A DNA stretch of 64,000 nucleotides, from contig JBBMOL010000039.1 in NCBI GenBank assembly GCA_037954665.1, forward strand, positions 2,976,001-3,040,000. Reading direction: 5' to 3'. This DNA is from Laguncularia racemosa. Lineage: Eukaryota; Streptophyta; Magnoliopsida; Myrtales; Combretaceae. Under the pieces are notes generated by a model. The model was not told the origin of the DNA and ran no database searches. It saw only the letters and a program-made list of their open reading frames with translations. Positions 51,241 through 63,089 of the stretch are shown one piece after another; position 1 is the first letter of the stretch, and each line of letters starts with the position of its first letter. Made by a program: the position numbers and the translations under genes.

Positions 51241-52077
51241 TATATGATAGAAAGAGCATGTATTGGATGGGCTATCAATGCCTAGCACAATAGTGTCATT
51301 GTAAGTCGTAAGTGTGTTCGCAGAGATTATGAAATAAATGCCAATGTAATTACTCCAAAAAAGAAAAAAAAAAGAATGAAATATCCGATTGATATCCATT
51401 TTATGGACACCAAAAAGACTAGCCTCTTTGATTATCATTACAATTGATTTTGCAATTCCATCATTAGAGTTCAATCTTTTACAACATATGCAAAATTGTG
51501 GCATATCCCAACAAACACAAAATTGATAAATCATTTTTTTTGTCCAAAAATGCACTCGTCCAAAGAATAATAGCAATAACTTTAATACATCAAGTAGATA
51601 ATAAATTTTTCACTACCTTTTCCTATGACCAACAAAACTACAATGCAACATCATCTAGCATACATCATGTCCTCTAGCTAATATATTGATGAAAAGTAAT
51701 TGATTTTAAAGGGATTCATAACAAACAAAACGTAGAAGCCTAAAAATTTACATTTTTATTTTAACATAAAGAGAGAGAGAGAAACCTAATAGTTGCCAAA
51801 GAATTTCCTGTCATCAAAGCAAAGAGAGGAAGCTTGATAATAGACAATTCAATTTAGGGTTTCAATTATAGTAAGGGTATTTTGATCTTTTTATAAGATA
51901 TTCTAATTCTATTTCCATGTCCATTTTTGAAATAAGCAATATAATAATTATTCAATGACAACAAATTAAACAGCATAATAATCATTCAATACTTATTATA
52001 TTTTTATTTCATTCCAAAGCAGTGGCAATTCATTCCCCCTTATTCCATTTAATGAACTAAACAAACGGAAGTAGTAA

Positions 52078-52979
52078 TTTCTATTACAACAGGACAACAT
52101 AATTCATATACAACGCATAAACGAAGCTTGATACAAATTATGAAATACTAAAATAAAATATTATAGGTTTTGGCATCGATAAAAATCTAGCATGAAATAA
52201 AGTTCAAACAACAAATTTCCATGTCAAAAAATACCTTACACTATTTATCTTATCCAAATGGTTGTATATTTAACTAAAATCTTTTATTCCGCCCTTTTTG
52301 GTTCTGTGGACCATCTTTTCTTTTGCCCCCCTCTTTCTTTTCCCAATGCGATTTAACCTTGTACAGTAGCAAGTTTTGAATATCTGTTCCCTCTTTCTTT
52401 TCTCAATGCGATTTAACCTTGTACAATAGCAAGTTCTGAATGTGTTTTGTTTTAATGGAATTCCCATCAACTATAGTCAAACATTTAAACAAAATAAACA
52501 GACACACAATACTTAGATAACGAATTTTGCCTGTAGCAATACGGATACCAAGAAAATCATAAGACAAACACTAAACAGCACATGGGTAAATGAAGAGGTC
52601 TAAGACCCCTTAACTGACTTAGAAGGATGGAATTTAGGAGGGAACTTCCGATTGAAGGGAATATACTAAAGGTTCTAATGCTGAGAGATGAAAGTGCAGA
52701 TAAATAAGCTGCTTACAAAATTGCAACAAACACAACCGCAACCTTTAAACCAACTGTTAAGGAATGAATTCCTCGGTTATTTCAGATTTGGCTCTTAAGT
52801 GAATTTGTTCCATCGGTTAATAATAATTATTTCTTTTATTCTTAACTTATATTTACATAAAATTCAAACAATCGGACAATTAATTAAACATTTCTGAACA
52901 AGATAAAATTATTTAAAAAGAAAAGAAAAGAAAAGAAAGAAGATAAAATAACAAATCAAACAAGCCACTCTACCCCAAA
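52078..52979. other. Intergenic DNA downstream of the JASON gene
   Basis: Apart from the 60-bp duplication, AT-rich with a 'aaaagaaaagaaaag' run near 52917-52940. No gene. Confidence 0.5.
52329..52446. repeat. 60-bp tandem duplication
   Basis: CCCTCTTTCTTTTCCCAATG at 52329 is repeated from 52389 with a handful of substitutions, through 'caagttctgaat'. On the minus strand both copies stay open and read CYCTRLNRI, but no larger gene supports coding. Confidence 0.9.
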
Positions 52980-53201
52980 ATGGATGCATGGCTTTCATAC
53001 ACTCATAATCATTGCCGCTTGCTGGGTCATCGAGAATCAATACGAGAGATCAACCTCAACCTTGATTTCTCTGCATATGCAGCTGAAAAGGTGCGTCTCA
53101 GCCGAGCTCATGAAGAACTTTATTCTCAGATCTACATGATCTTTGTGGTGCTTCAGGTTAAAAAAAAAAAATGTAATGGACCCGGGGAAAAAACAAATTA
53201 A
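52980..53201 (+). other. Short ORF of uncertain status near the JASON 3' end
   Basis: A 73-codon ORF begins MDAWLSYTHNHCRLLGHRES and includes FSAYAAEKVRLSRAHEELYS, a balanced composition. It faces the JASON gene tail to tail. The poly-A run inside its end suggests it stops being coding near 53160. It may be part of the JASON 3' flank or UTR read on the wrong strand. No family is recognised. Confidence 0.2.
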
Positions 53202-53543
53202 TAAATCAGCAGCCAAGGAGCGAGCTTGGAATCAAATCATTTTGGTGCTCTTCTGGAGAAACATACAAGAATATCATGATACCTTCAGACTTCAAAAATA
53301 AAAGAAGCAAGAAAGTTGGAGACAGTTTTAGACAACAAAACCACCTTGCAAGGGTTTCAGGTCTGTACAAAGTTGGTTAGCTCCCAAGCTGCTAACAGTA
53401 ACATTGAATTTCCGCTTCTTACTTGCTGCATGCAAATCCTCCTAACCAAGAAATCGGTTTGCTTCTGATATAAGCCGACTACATTGACAACATACAAAAT
53501 TTGCATGAAACTCACAACAAGCAGAGAAAGAAGCTTCTGGTCG

Positions 53544-56500
53544 CTAAAAGGAGACTACAGACTGGGGATGGCCAGATGTTTTCAACTTAGAAAGAGCTGT
53601 ATCATCATCTTCATTGTCACCAAAAGCAACGGGCACTTCACTCACGTTTTTCCTGGACAGCAAAGGATCCCATAGTGACACAAATTAAGAAAACATGGAG
53701 CGATGGAAAGTGGGTAGAGCAATTTATATAGAACTTAACTTCCAAGTCTCTAAATGATGAAAAGGACGTCACCAGACAACTTTCCCCATCATACACTCAC
53801 AAGAATGTAAATGTTCAACAGTCTATAGATGTTTCCACTAGGATTCCAGCGAGTGAAAGTTAAAGCAATGAATCATCGAGAGTAATACTCAAAATTATTA
53901 CTTATTTGTGCTTTCTAAAATTGAGTCGCTGGGTATTTGACCAAATAGGATCATTCAGTTCCAATAGAACCTATCACTAAAATACCCCAAGGGGGGATAG
54001 GGTTAAGCAGAGTGAAAAAAGCTTTCGATGATTTGTGATTTTGAGTAAAAAAAAGTTTTCCTAGTGTACCTAATACGAAGAAATTCTAGACTGGTCAGCT
54101 CATTTCTACGTCAAAAATCAATATTCTTTTAAAGAAAAAAGGCACCTGCCTGGTTTGCTATTCCATTATTCTCATTCCTGTGTTCCTAGATCCTGAACTA
54201 ACCAAACTACTAAACATCTTTCCACCATAACAGAATGAATCAGTCAACAAATTCAAGAAACAAAAGAATACCTCTGTGGAACAAAACTATCCTCAGACAA
54301 TGCCTTTTCCAGCCTTTCTTCAAATGGGGTGGCATGCCAACACACTTTCTGGTCCTGCAATTGCCATCAAATCACATCACATGAATTTTCAAGTTTGTCA
54401 AAAGAGTACAAGAGACCAAGAGAAGATGTACCTCCTTATACTTGTTTGTTGAGTTCGGAATTCCATTTCCATCCCACCACTTGGGTGAAACTTCAGGTTT
54501 TTCATCTTCATTCCAGTGGGCAGCAACAAGCCCAATGATAGGTCTATCTTCAGGTGTTTTGACAATGCGAGACTTTCTACTTGATGCAGCACCAAGAGGT
54601 GGCTTCAACCAAGAAGACAGGCCAGCTTCAATCTTGTTTTTATCGGCTGAAATTTCTTCCATGACACAATTGTTCATAGTTTCATCTTTATGCTGCTCAA
54701 CAAAATCTCTCATTTCCCCTGAAGGTTGGTTATAGTTAAGTGCCCCTCCCTTCAGTGAAGTCCACTGAGAGGCATTCTCCATGGTGTTTGGAACTGTATA
54801 CACATATTCAGACCTAACCCTTGCCTTCCCATTGGGAAAGTTTGCTGTGCTCACAGGGAAAAGGGTTCCAGGTGTTTCCATGTCATCAGATAGCTTTAAA
54901 GGAGTTGGATAGGGTGAAGGCTTTATTGTAGTCTGATTACCTGGTGCTTTCTCAGGGTTCTGATTTGCATTTCCTGATGATGAACCACTTAGAGAATGCA
55001 CATCAAGGTCACAATCAAAACGCACAGACTTACTCCTATACTGAGAATTTATTGCAGAGAATGATGGTGCTGCAGGAGTAAAAAAACCATCAATATTCTT
55101 CACATATATCTTGGTTGCTGAATTTACACTCTCTGTCCCACTGCATTCTGCAGAGTTGATACAAGCACTTGTTGTATCCTCAACACTCGATATACAGCTG
55201 CCAAAAAAAAATTAAACCAGGCTTTTTTAGAGTCAGAATTTCTTTCTCATCAAGAGGAGAGATTATCAGAGGAACATCTACGCATGTTGACCACATAAGA
55301 GAAGACAATCTCAAAAGGAATACATAAGCATGTCAAAAGGAAAAGTGAAACTTATTCATCTTTCAATTACTAGATAGCATTAAAATCCTCGTCTAAAATT
55401 ATCTGGGGCTTAGTACTTCTTAAGTTCATATCCGCATTTGGGGGAAAAAAAATCATGCATAGCATACAGTTGAAAGTTGAACCTGTTAGGTGTATTATCT
55501 GCAGAGCTGGAATCAATTCCCAAATGCTCATGAAGTTTGACAGGGGTGGTTGGATGTTGAGACTTATTTAACTGATTTTTTCTTACTGATGTATTTGGAA
55601 GCCATGAATGAAATTCTGGAGTTTCCTGGTCTCTCTCAGGAGGAGGAGAATCTTTCAACTTCTTTGACCCTTTGCGAAGTTCTGCAGGAGTCTCTGGCAA
55701 GGTTCCACAAGCTTTAAGGAACTTAGCCTGTTAATAGGGGGAAAAAAACAATGATCAGAATAAGATACTATATTCTGCAAATATTCCAGTACTCCAATTC
55801 AAAGAGAATCAGCAACATAGTTTGTCATGTTCAAATAGAACAGGACCATACTTTTTGAAATGACATGTAAATCTCATTATGCTACACTACATTTTATTTT
55901 GTTGTTAGTCTAAATATATTTTTATAATACAAAGGCAATATCGGGATTAGTGAGTTTGATTGGCTAACAGAGAATAGGATGAACAGCATTTAAAAGCCCA
56001 ATTGCAACAGGAAGTTCAAGTTTCCTCTTCATCTCCTAACAAGCGTTGGCAAGATATCCATACAAAATTTAGCAAATTCATAGCAAACTTTGCCACATGG
56101 CTGTAAAAACTCTTGGTCTTGGAGCATCGGTGTCATAAGTCCACCCAAGATCAGCATAACAAATAACTATTAGGTTTGTAGAAGGAGAAAAGAATTGCAT
56201 TGTTCTAAGAAAAATTGTGAAACAGATTTATGAAAGGTTACACTATCCCACAGTATATACAACAACACAAATCTCAGATGCCAAAATGCTGCAACCGTAA
56301 CATGAAGATCCATGCATCAGTAACATGAAAATTTATGAAATGCTTCAGAAGTGAGCATCTATGTCAAAAGTAAAAAGAGAGCATTACAATGTTGCTTTTT
56401 ATAGATATGCTAACACATTTTCTAATGATAACAGGGAAGATTCATAGATCATTAGCTAGAAAAATAGTGCTAAAGAGATCATTCTCCATTTCTAACATGC

Positions 56501-57898
56501 CCTCCATGTGATTGGTTAGGTCTTGCATTCATAGTTTTTCCTTATTAAGAAAGAAAAACTGATAAGAAGGATGTTATGCTCTTGCGAAGTTCATTAAGTC
56601 AATACGAACTACCATAGTTTGACCCGGTGTGATTAAAGTTCCATGTCCTCTTGGTTGTGATTTATTGCATCTTCTCTTAGATCTTGTATTGCATTATTAA
56701 CAATATACCAGAGAATGCAGTATTCAGAGTGAAATATGAGCCAGTGACATATGACACAATGGTTATCTTTCAAAACTGTGCTTCAAAGTTTAACACTATT
56801 ATTGAGCAAGTTATGTTCTTTTCAAGTTATAAAGTTCAAATACTTCATAATCTGACACCAATCATCATAAAGGTTGTCAAAGAGATTCATACTCTTATGA
56901 TGTCGGTTACTGAACTCACGTACTCTAGGTTATCTCTGACATTTATAGTGCTTTGTTTTTTCCTTTCTTAGTTCGAAAGGCATCCACATAACTTTCGTGC
57001 ATAATGCTTTCTACCTGTTGATTTTTTTTGGGTTCATTAACGTCCAATCCTATAATCATTATTCATAGTCTTTGGCCTGTTCAAATGGCATTCTAATATC
57101 GCTCAGCTGGGACAGGGACACCAAGATAATACTATGCAAAAATGAAACTCCCCGCTGAACAAATGATAATCCAGTTAATTGGGGCTGAAGCTAACTGTGA
57201 AATCTCCAAACAGATACAAGCAGATAACCAATAGCTGTAACCAAATGATTCATTTTACTGCAAAACAGCAGCGTGATGAAGTATCATCCCAAATGCACAT
57301 GTATACTAGTATACATTTTCACACCAGAGCCACTGAGGACAATAGTTCAATACCTCATCTCGAAGTTCCTTGCCAAATTTCCCCGGAGTAGAAGCATCCC
57401 CTAACCCCACTTTATACGGCAACTCATCTCTCTCTGTAAAATGAAAAGAACAACACAAGAATCCATTAGAATATGTACATCAAACAGCTTCGTTTTATAT
57501 TAAAACGTATTTAAAAAAGAAAAATTGAATCGCCGAATTCATTTCAACTAAAAAAAAAACCCACAATCTCCCAACACGCAACTAAATCTTAGCGAAAATA
57601 TCAGCAGACAATTTACCTTCATCCAAAAACAAAGAGGACAAGCGATTCCGCGATACGACAACTTCCTAAACACAATCAAAACCGAATTAGTCAAAGAAAA
57701 AAAAAAGCAACCAAAGAGACTTTAAACCCTCTAAAGGTAAAACCTTTACGTATAATTCAATGATTAAACAATAAAATACAGCGAAATGCCAAAGGAAACC
57801 AAAGACCATACAGGAGGTTTTGAGGATCGAACAGCATGACGACGGTGAGCTCTTTCATCGTCGTCTTTAACGCGAAAGCAGACGAAAAAACAACCCAT
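53544..57898 (-). CDS. JASON: JASON-family protein, seven coding exons, 472 aa
   Basis: Coding exons (minus strand): 57812-57898, 57617-57665, 57354-57433, 55483-55727, 54432-55197, 54272-54354, 53544-53652. All introns are GT-AG, exon phases join exactly and the total is 1419 bp. Residues 1-29 (MGCFFVCFRVKDDD..) begin with Met-Gly-Cys, a candidate myristoylation/palmitoylation site. Conserved blocks follow: VVVSRNRLSSLFLDE (31-45), AKFLKACGTLPETPAELRK (73-91), FFTPAAPSF and KSVRFDCD, SPYPTPLKLSDDMETPGTLF, RPIIGLVAAHWN, WHATPFEERLEKALSED (415-431), ending SVVSF. In Arabidopsis JASON acts in male meiosis II to keep spindles apart through PS1; loss gives unreduced pollen. The 1.6-kb third intron is the largest. 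The family call is firm; which paralogue this is cannot be told. Confidence 0.93.
55728..57353 (-). other. Intron 3 of the JASON gene
   Basis: This 1626-bp intron is bounded by GAG|GTATTG (donor, 57353) and TTAACAG (acceptor, 55728). It holds an open plus-strand patch at 56684-56971 with no recognised family, and otherwise AT-rich sequence. No transposon ends were found. Confidence 0.8.
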
Positions 57899-58146
57899 AG
57901 CCGTGGACAAAGATCGGTCCAAGAATCTCAAAACTCTTGTGTACACAAACCCTAGCTCACGATTCAACAACGTGCATATCATTGAACCAAAACGGTACAA
58001 GCTAATAATATCCGTTTCGAAAAAAAAAAAAAAGAAAAAAAGAAAAGCCCGAGCCCCGGGGTCCCTAACTTTAAGCTGTAGCTGGTTCTTTGATTTTTTT
58101 CGTGAGGTGCGGGTATTAATCAGAGGGTTTTATGATTGCACGCTCA

Positions 58147-58172
58147 CAGAGAGAGAGAGAGAGAGAGAGAGA
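58147..58172. repeat. (GA)n / (TC)n microsatellite in the JASON leader
   Basis: Thirteen GA units on the plus strand, thus a TC tract on the gene strand about 250 bp before the ATG. Pyrimidine patches near transcription starts are common in plant promoters, so it may lie in the 5' UTR. Confidence 0.9.
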
Positions 58173-58186
58173 AGTTGTTGGGTCGT

Positions 58187-58196
58187 TTTATTTAAA
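58187..58196 (-). promoter_or_regulatory. TATA-like box of the JASON gene
   Basis: On the minus strand the sequence is TTTAAATAAA, about 15-40 bp upstream of the TC tract and about 290 bp from the ATG at 57898. That spacing would put the transcription start in or near the TC tract. Inferred from sequence only. Confidence 0.4.
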
Positions 58197-58359
58197 TTTG
58201 AACCAACTAAACGAGGGAAAAGATGTTCCTCCTATTTGGAAAGCTTTGATTGTTTTTTACGCGCTCAAGTACGTTCTAGAAAGTTACTCGCTGCTTTTGA
58301 GCGACACGTGGTATGTGATAAGACGAGCGAGGGTAATTTGGGGATTTGAGTGAGAGTTG

Positions 58360-58979
58360 TTTTGTGTAATACAGCGAGTGTATTTGTCAGGAGAGTGTGG
58401 GTGTGAAAGTGCGCGGTGAATAATGGATGCCATATTATTCTTATTATTATTATTGCCGACGTCAATGCTTACAAAATAGTAACGTTTTCACAATCCTCCC
58501 ATGTACAACGATTTTTTATTTTCTCTAAACCTTTTAATTTACGATTGCAAAAATGCACCAAAACATTTTAAGTTTTTCCGTCTTTATTAATTTTTTGGGT
58601 TTTAAAACCACAGGAAAATGAGTAAATATATGATTCCATCACATCTCAATATAAATAATAAATACCCTTAAAAACCTCTTTTTTTTTATTATTGACAGTT
58701 GATATATCAATAGCAGTTCAATATAAATAATAAACCCGACTTCCCTTTTAGTTGCCGATTTGATTTTTTTTTTTTTTGTTCTTAAATTAGAAGAAGAAAA
58801 AATAGGAATTAAAAAAAAAATTAAAACCCTTAGATCTTTCCATTGCACTTTTTTTATATTTTAGTTTCTATTTTATAAAGCCACCAAAAGTGTAATAAGA
58901 TAAATTACACATGGGAGATATAAAACTTAAGCAAGAGGGAATTATAATGAAGATGATTTATGCTTACCTCTAAGTACAA
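58360..58979. other. Upstream intergenic DNA of the JASON gene
   Basis: AT-rich after 58500, with a repeated phrase 'caatataaataataaa' at 58648 and 58719 (about 71 bp apart). No gene. Confidence 0.5.
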
Positions 58980-59760
58980 ATTTAAGATAAATGTCTTCTA
59001 GTAATCCAAAACTAAGGATAAATATTGCAATGACCGAATAATTAATCCCGTATACCTTATACCTTACAATATTTTATTTGATCAAATAGGTTTTAAGTGA
59101 TTTGAATATAATATTTTAAAACCTACTTCCATACTTTATACCAATTCTAAAACATGTACCGTAAGATATATCAAAATAGGATTTAAGGTATTATGTGTTC
59201 ATCCTATAAAAATTATTAAATAATTAACAATGAATGTAAATAATATTATTACTCTACTTTCTAAGTTATAACAAAAAGAAATAAACATTTTGGCTATAAC
59301 CTCAGCTCTTCAACTTTTGTTTATTCGCTCTTTCTCCTCTCTTGTCTTATTTCTTATTGGTTGGTTTGATAATTTTCATAAATGACAAATTTATCTTTAG
59401 GTTTCGAGTAATTTCATTTTGAATTTCGTTTTAAAAAATTTATTTCTCCTTATGTTTAAATGCAAGTATTTTTGTAGAAGTTGAGGCTAAAGAATGTTCA
59501 AATTTAAGCTTCATGTTGTATAAAAATGTAATATAAAAATTACAGGTTTTAAAGAGTATCATACATCTTATAGATTTCACAAGTTAAAAGTTTTAGAATG
59601 TTTTCACGATATTATAAAGTAAGTTTTGGTCTAAAAATTTGAGAACAAATACCTAGAAAAATAGAGTACATATAGAGGCTCAAATCTTACCTACGGATGT
59701 AAAACTTAATACTCATTCTAATACTTGTACTTTAAGCCCTTGATTGGCTCACCAAAAATA
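58980..59760 (-). mobile_element. AT-rich dispersed element, copy B (MITE-like)
   Basis: The reverse complement shares phrase order with 10.14-10.89 kb: 'gagaggagaaagag' versus 'gtgagagaggtgaa', then the common 'attatttaataattttt' core, 'ataggatgaacacataatacc' versus 'ataaggtaaatataggttcc', and a 'gttttagaat' phrase. The ends are not sharply defined and there is no ORF. Confidence 0.45.
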
Positions 59761-61737
59761 GGAATTCAAGATAACTAAAATAATAGCGTAAATTACAATG
59801 ATACTTCTAAAACATATTAAAATTATAAAAAAGATCTCAAATTTCTAAAATGCAACATTTACGGCCTTTTAAAAATTGCCAAGGTCCTCATAACACGATG
59901 ACATGAGTATTAATCTCTTTATGGGATGAATTGGGTTCAATTCCCTCCTTCATCAATAGTTGTAATAGTAGTTAACCAAAAAAAATTATAAAAATTGTGA
60001 AACATGAAATTTTTATGTGCAATGTAATAGCAAATCAGCATTTCATGTAAGTATACAATTGTAATATTTTTTTTAAGTTTATTTATCCTTCAATTTAACC
60101 CTCATTGACCAACAAAAAATTAACTATGTTTAAAAAAACTCTCAAATTTTGGTCCAATGGAAATTATTGTATTTTCACTCAATGGGAAATTGAAAAAGAA
60201 TCGATCTAAAAATAAAAATAACACACAAATATTCATATAAAAAATTAATTTGCTTGTATATTAAGTGAAAATTTTTCTTGTTCTCAAAATTTTTAAAGGG
60301 GTTTAAGTGTTCCAAGGAGCTATTCATAATTGCTATAAATTTACTAGAAAATAAAAAAAAAAATCACTAAGACAACTTACATTTTTTATAACTTATTTTC
60401 ATTTCAGTACCTATTTATTATTAGTTTTTTTATTTTACTTTAAGGAAACCATTCTTTTCTTTTCTTTTTTTTTTTAGGACCTAGGTTTAATAGTGCTTGT
60501 ATAGAGAGTAACAAAAACCCCATTTTGACTCTCTTTTTTTTCTTTTAAAAACTTAGGTTTTAAAAGGTTTTTTTTAAATATAAATCTTGAAAATAAAAAG
60601 AAAACTGGAAATACTTACCCCTCAAGCGCATTTTTCCTTATATCAATATGTAATAGGGTGGCAAATCAAATTAAAGGTTGTATTTTGTTTGCATTTGAAA
60701 ACTAACCTGTTTATTATCAATTATATTTGAAAACCTAAACTTTTAATTTAATATATTTAATAGCATATTTTGCACCTAATTAAACCATATTAATTAAAAT
60801 TTTAAAATAAATCTATTATAATTATTAAGTTCTCACAAGAAAAAAAAATTGTTTCTAATACTATCTTTAATTTGCTAAATGCTTACGATAAAAACTATAT
60901 TGAAAACTATAAAAATACTCGTAAAGATAACTAAACATATGGATAAGTCTTATGAAGGCATAATTGCTCAAGAATCCAACAATAGTGCTATATAACTAAC
61001 TAGATAGATGTTTGTTGTCCTTAATTTTCGTGTCTTAAGCCTATTCTCACCAATCAAACATACATGTTTAATCTAGTGGAATAAATTTTCATGATTAAAT
61101 ATTAATTCCTTATTTAAATGTGCATTTATAATTGGTGAAGACACACTTGAGATAGTAAATTAGGGCAGCAAATATTTATCCAATTTAACTAGAGTAATAA
61201 TCTATGGCATGGATCATTTTGTGCATTTAGGCAAAAATTATTCTTCTATGGCCAAAAAAGGAAAAAAAAAAACTTATTCTTATATCTAACTCAGTTTTCA
61301 TTAATTGTACCAAGTTTATTTTAATCAAAATTTTAAGAATGTTATTATTACCAAAATTTAGAGTCTAAATGGACAAGGATAATATTCAAAGAAAGAATGA
61401 TAATCAAGTGATAGTAGTAGATGACGATAGAGAGATAGAAGTGAGAAATGGACATGAAAGAAGATATTAAGGCAAGTGACAATAGAGTTTAAAATTGAAT
61501 TAAATAGAAAAATTATAATTAAAAATAAGAAAAAGGTTTGAAAAAATTTATATGTATCCTAACCATTTAAGCCAACTAGTTTAAGACTATTAGAAGTTAA
61601 TACATTTCCAAGATGAATAGAAGATTTTATGTATTTGATGAAATTCCTCCTTTTGTATTGTTTTAAAAATACTAAGGATTCAAATAAAAAAGTAGATAAA
61701 CATAAATGACTAAAAATGTGCTTTTCCCTTTTTTAGA
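59761..61737. other. AT-rich intergenic DNA
   Basis: No gene, RNA or transposon end recognised. The right edge may contain an unrecognisable upstream part of the LINE. Confidence 0.5.
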
Positions 61738-61908
61738 TTTTTGAAGTGGTAAAGCACTTTATGAACACAGGTACAATTCCCCAAAACTTTAATGAAACTA
61801 ATTTGATTTTAACCCCAAAAGTTCGAAAATCACAAAATTTAGGACAAATTTTGACTAATTAACCTTTGCAATTTTTCTTTGAAAATAATATGTAAGATCT
61901 TAGCTAAT
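61738..61908 (+). pseudogene. LINE reverse transcriptase fragment, left part
   Basis: The plus strand reads EVVKHFMNTGTIPQNFNETN and LILTPKV, the block before the RT palm in plant LINEs (relatives have 'N-E-T-x-I-x-L-I-P-K'). After a stop and one frameshift near 61870 it ends in KILAN at 61908, where a DNA transposon interrupts it. The frame resumes at 63090. Confidence 0.8.
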
Positions 61909-63089
61909 GGTAGCATTTGGTTACCACAAATATGTAGTACTAGACAGGACAAATTTTTTTGTTCTGTGTTTGGTTGCTATTCATGAAAAAAGTACTGGAC
62001 AAAAATTCAACATGGTATTGGACAAAATGACAAATTTTTGTACCACATACAATTAGGTACAAAAAATCTGCTACTGGACAAAAATTCATTTTTTTTTTTA
62101 AATCTCCAACTTGCTCTTCATATTTTTCTCTTTACAAACAAACCCTACCTCCCCAAACCATTTTCATTCGAACCCATCCGAGCCACACTAGCTTGCCCTT
62201 TAAGTGCAGTAGGGAAACCCATCGGCGCCACTCCAACAATGGGATTTATCGTGCAATCAACCGCTATTCAAACGTCGCTGTTGTCACGCCAGAAGTCGCT
62301 GTCAAGTTCGTATCTTTCCGTTCTTTCCCACATTCTTACTTGCTTTTCTATGTTCTCTGCATGCTTTACCTATGGTTGTCGCCGTCCGTTTAGATTCCCC
62401 TCGCTTTCTTTTCTATCTTCGTCGCATGCTCTTCGTCTAGTTGTTGCCGTGCTTTTAGATGTCTGTGGAAATGAGACGGTGGTGGTGGATCAATTTTTCA
62501 TTTATAAATGGATCATCACGTGTCCCAACTTGATTCCAAACTCACGTTTTGATTTCTAGTACGATAAGAACAAAGAAAATTACATAGCATGAGAAAAATA
62601 ATATAACATAATTTTTTTGTAAACCATGTTTATTGCTAATTTCAAGTCAAAATTCTTTTATGTTGTATATTATTTATTATGTATATATACTATATCAAAA
62701 CATCATTTTTAAGATAAAAAAAGTAAGTAATGTGTTATTTTATTAAATATAACATAAATTATTATAATTTATAATATGAATTATTAAATTTTTTCAATCA
62801 ATTGATTTACACGAATTATTTTATATAATTTATAATCTCTTCAAATTGTATTTTCTTATAATAATATCAAATATGTATAAATAACCATGATATAATTAAA
62901 AAAGATATAATTGTCAAATCTATTATATTCAGTCCAATACTTTACAATTCCAAATATTTAACAGTACAAAAATCTTTGTTTAGTACTGAACAAACCAAAC
63001 GTAGTACAATTTTTTTTTTATCCAGTCATTTTTATTTTGTATTGTCCAGTACTCCTTGTCATGTTTAGTACCAGTAACCAAACGCTACC
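61909..63089. mobile_element. Harbinger-like non-autonomous element, 1181 bp
   Basis: The left end is GGTAGCATTTGGTTAC and the right end, reverse complemented, is GGTAGCGTTTGGTTAC, a 16-bp inverted repeat with one mismatch. Subterminal 'tactggacaaa' phrases recur on both sides. AAT flanks it at 61906-61908 and 63090-63092, a 3-bp duplication as expected for PIF/Harbinger, and removal rejoins the LINE frame. The middle (62150-62560) is GC-richer, with a 173-codon ORF at 62038-62559 containing RATLACPLSAVGKPIG. I do not recognise it. It may be captured gene sequence or leader-like sequence. Confidence 0.85.

Larger units (their letters stand above)
44377..52074 (+). mobile_element. Fossil PIF/Harbinger DNA transposon, about 7.7 kb
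   Basis: It contains a Harbinger transposase relic and a Myb/SANT-like relic in the same direction, the gene pair typical of plant PIF/Pong elements. Probable ends: left 'tgtcctatttagttaattg' preceded by TAA (44374-44376), right (reverse complement) 'ttccgtttgtttagttcatt' followed within a few bases by TAA (52075-52077). The usual Harbinger target duplication is TTA/TAA. The terminal inverted repeats are imperfect, so ends are probable to within some tens of bases. 'Ggaat'-rich subterminal sequence near both ends fits Harbinger style. All genes are broken. Confidence 0.65.

Noticed and set aside
54442..54735. 97-codon plus-strand ORF
   Set aside because: Antisense shadow of JASON exon 5, which has matching family motifs and spliced frame on the minus strand.
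56684..56971. 95-codon ORF inside JASON intron 3
   Set aside because: Opposite strand to the gene, no recognised domain, in AT-rich intron DNA; may be an old transposon piece but not supportable.
57903..58349. 148-codon plus-strand ORF
   Set aside because: It is antisense to the JASON leader and contains poly-lysine and ER runs from an A-tract and the GA microsatellite.
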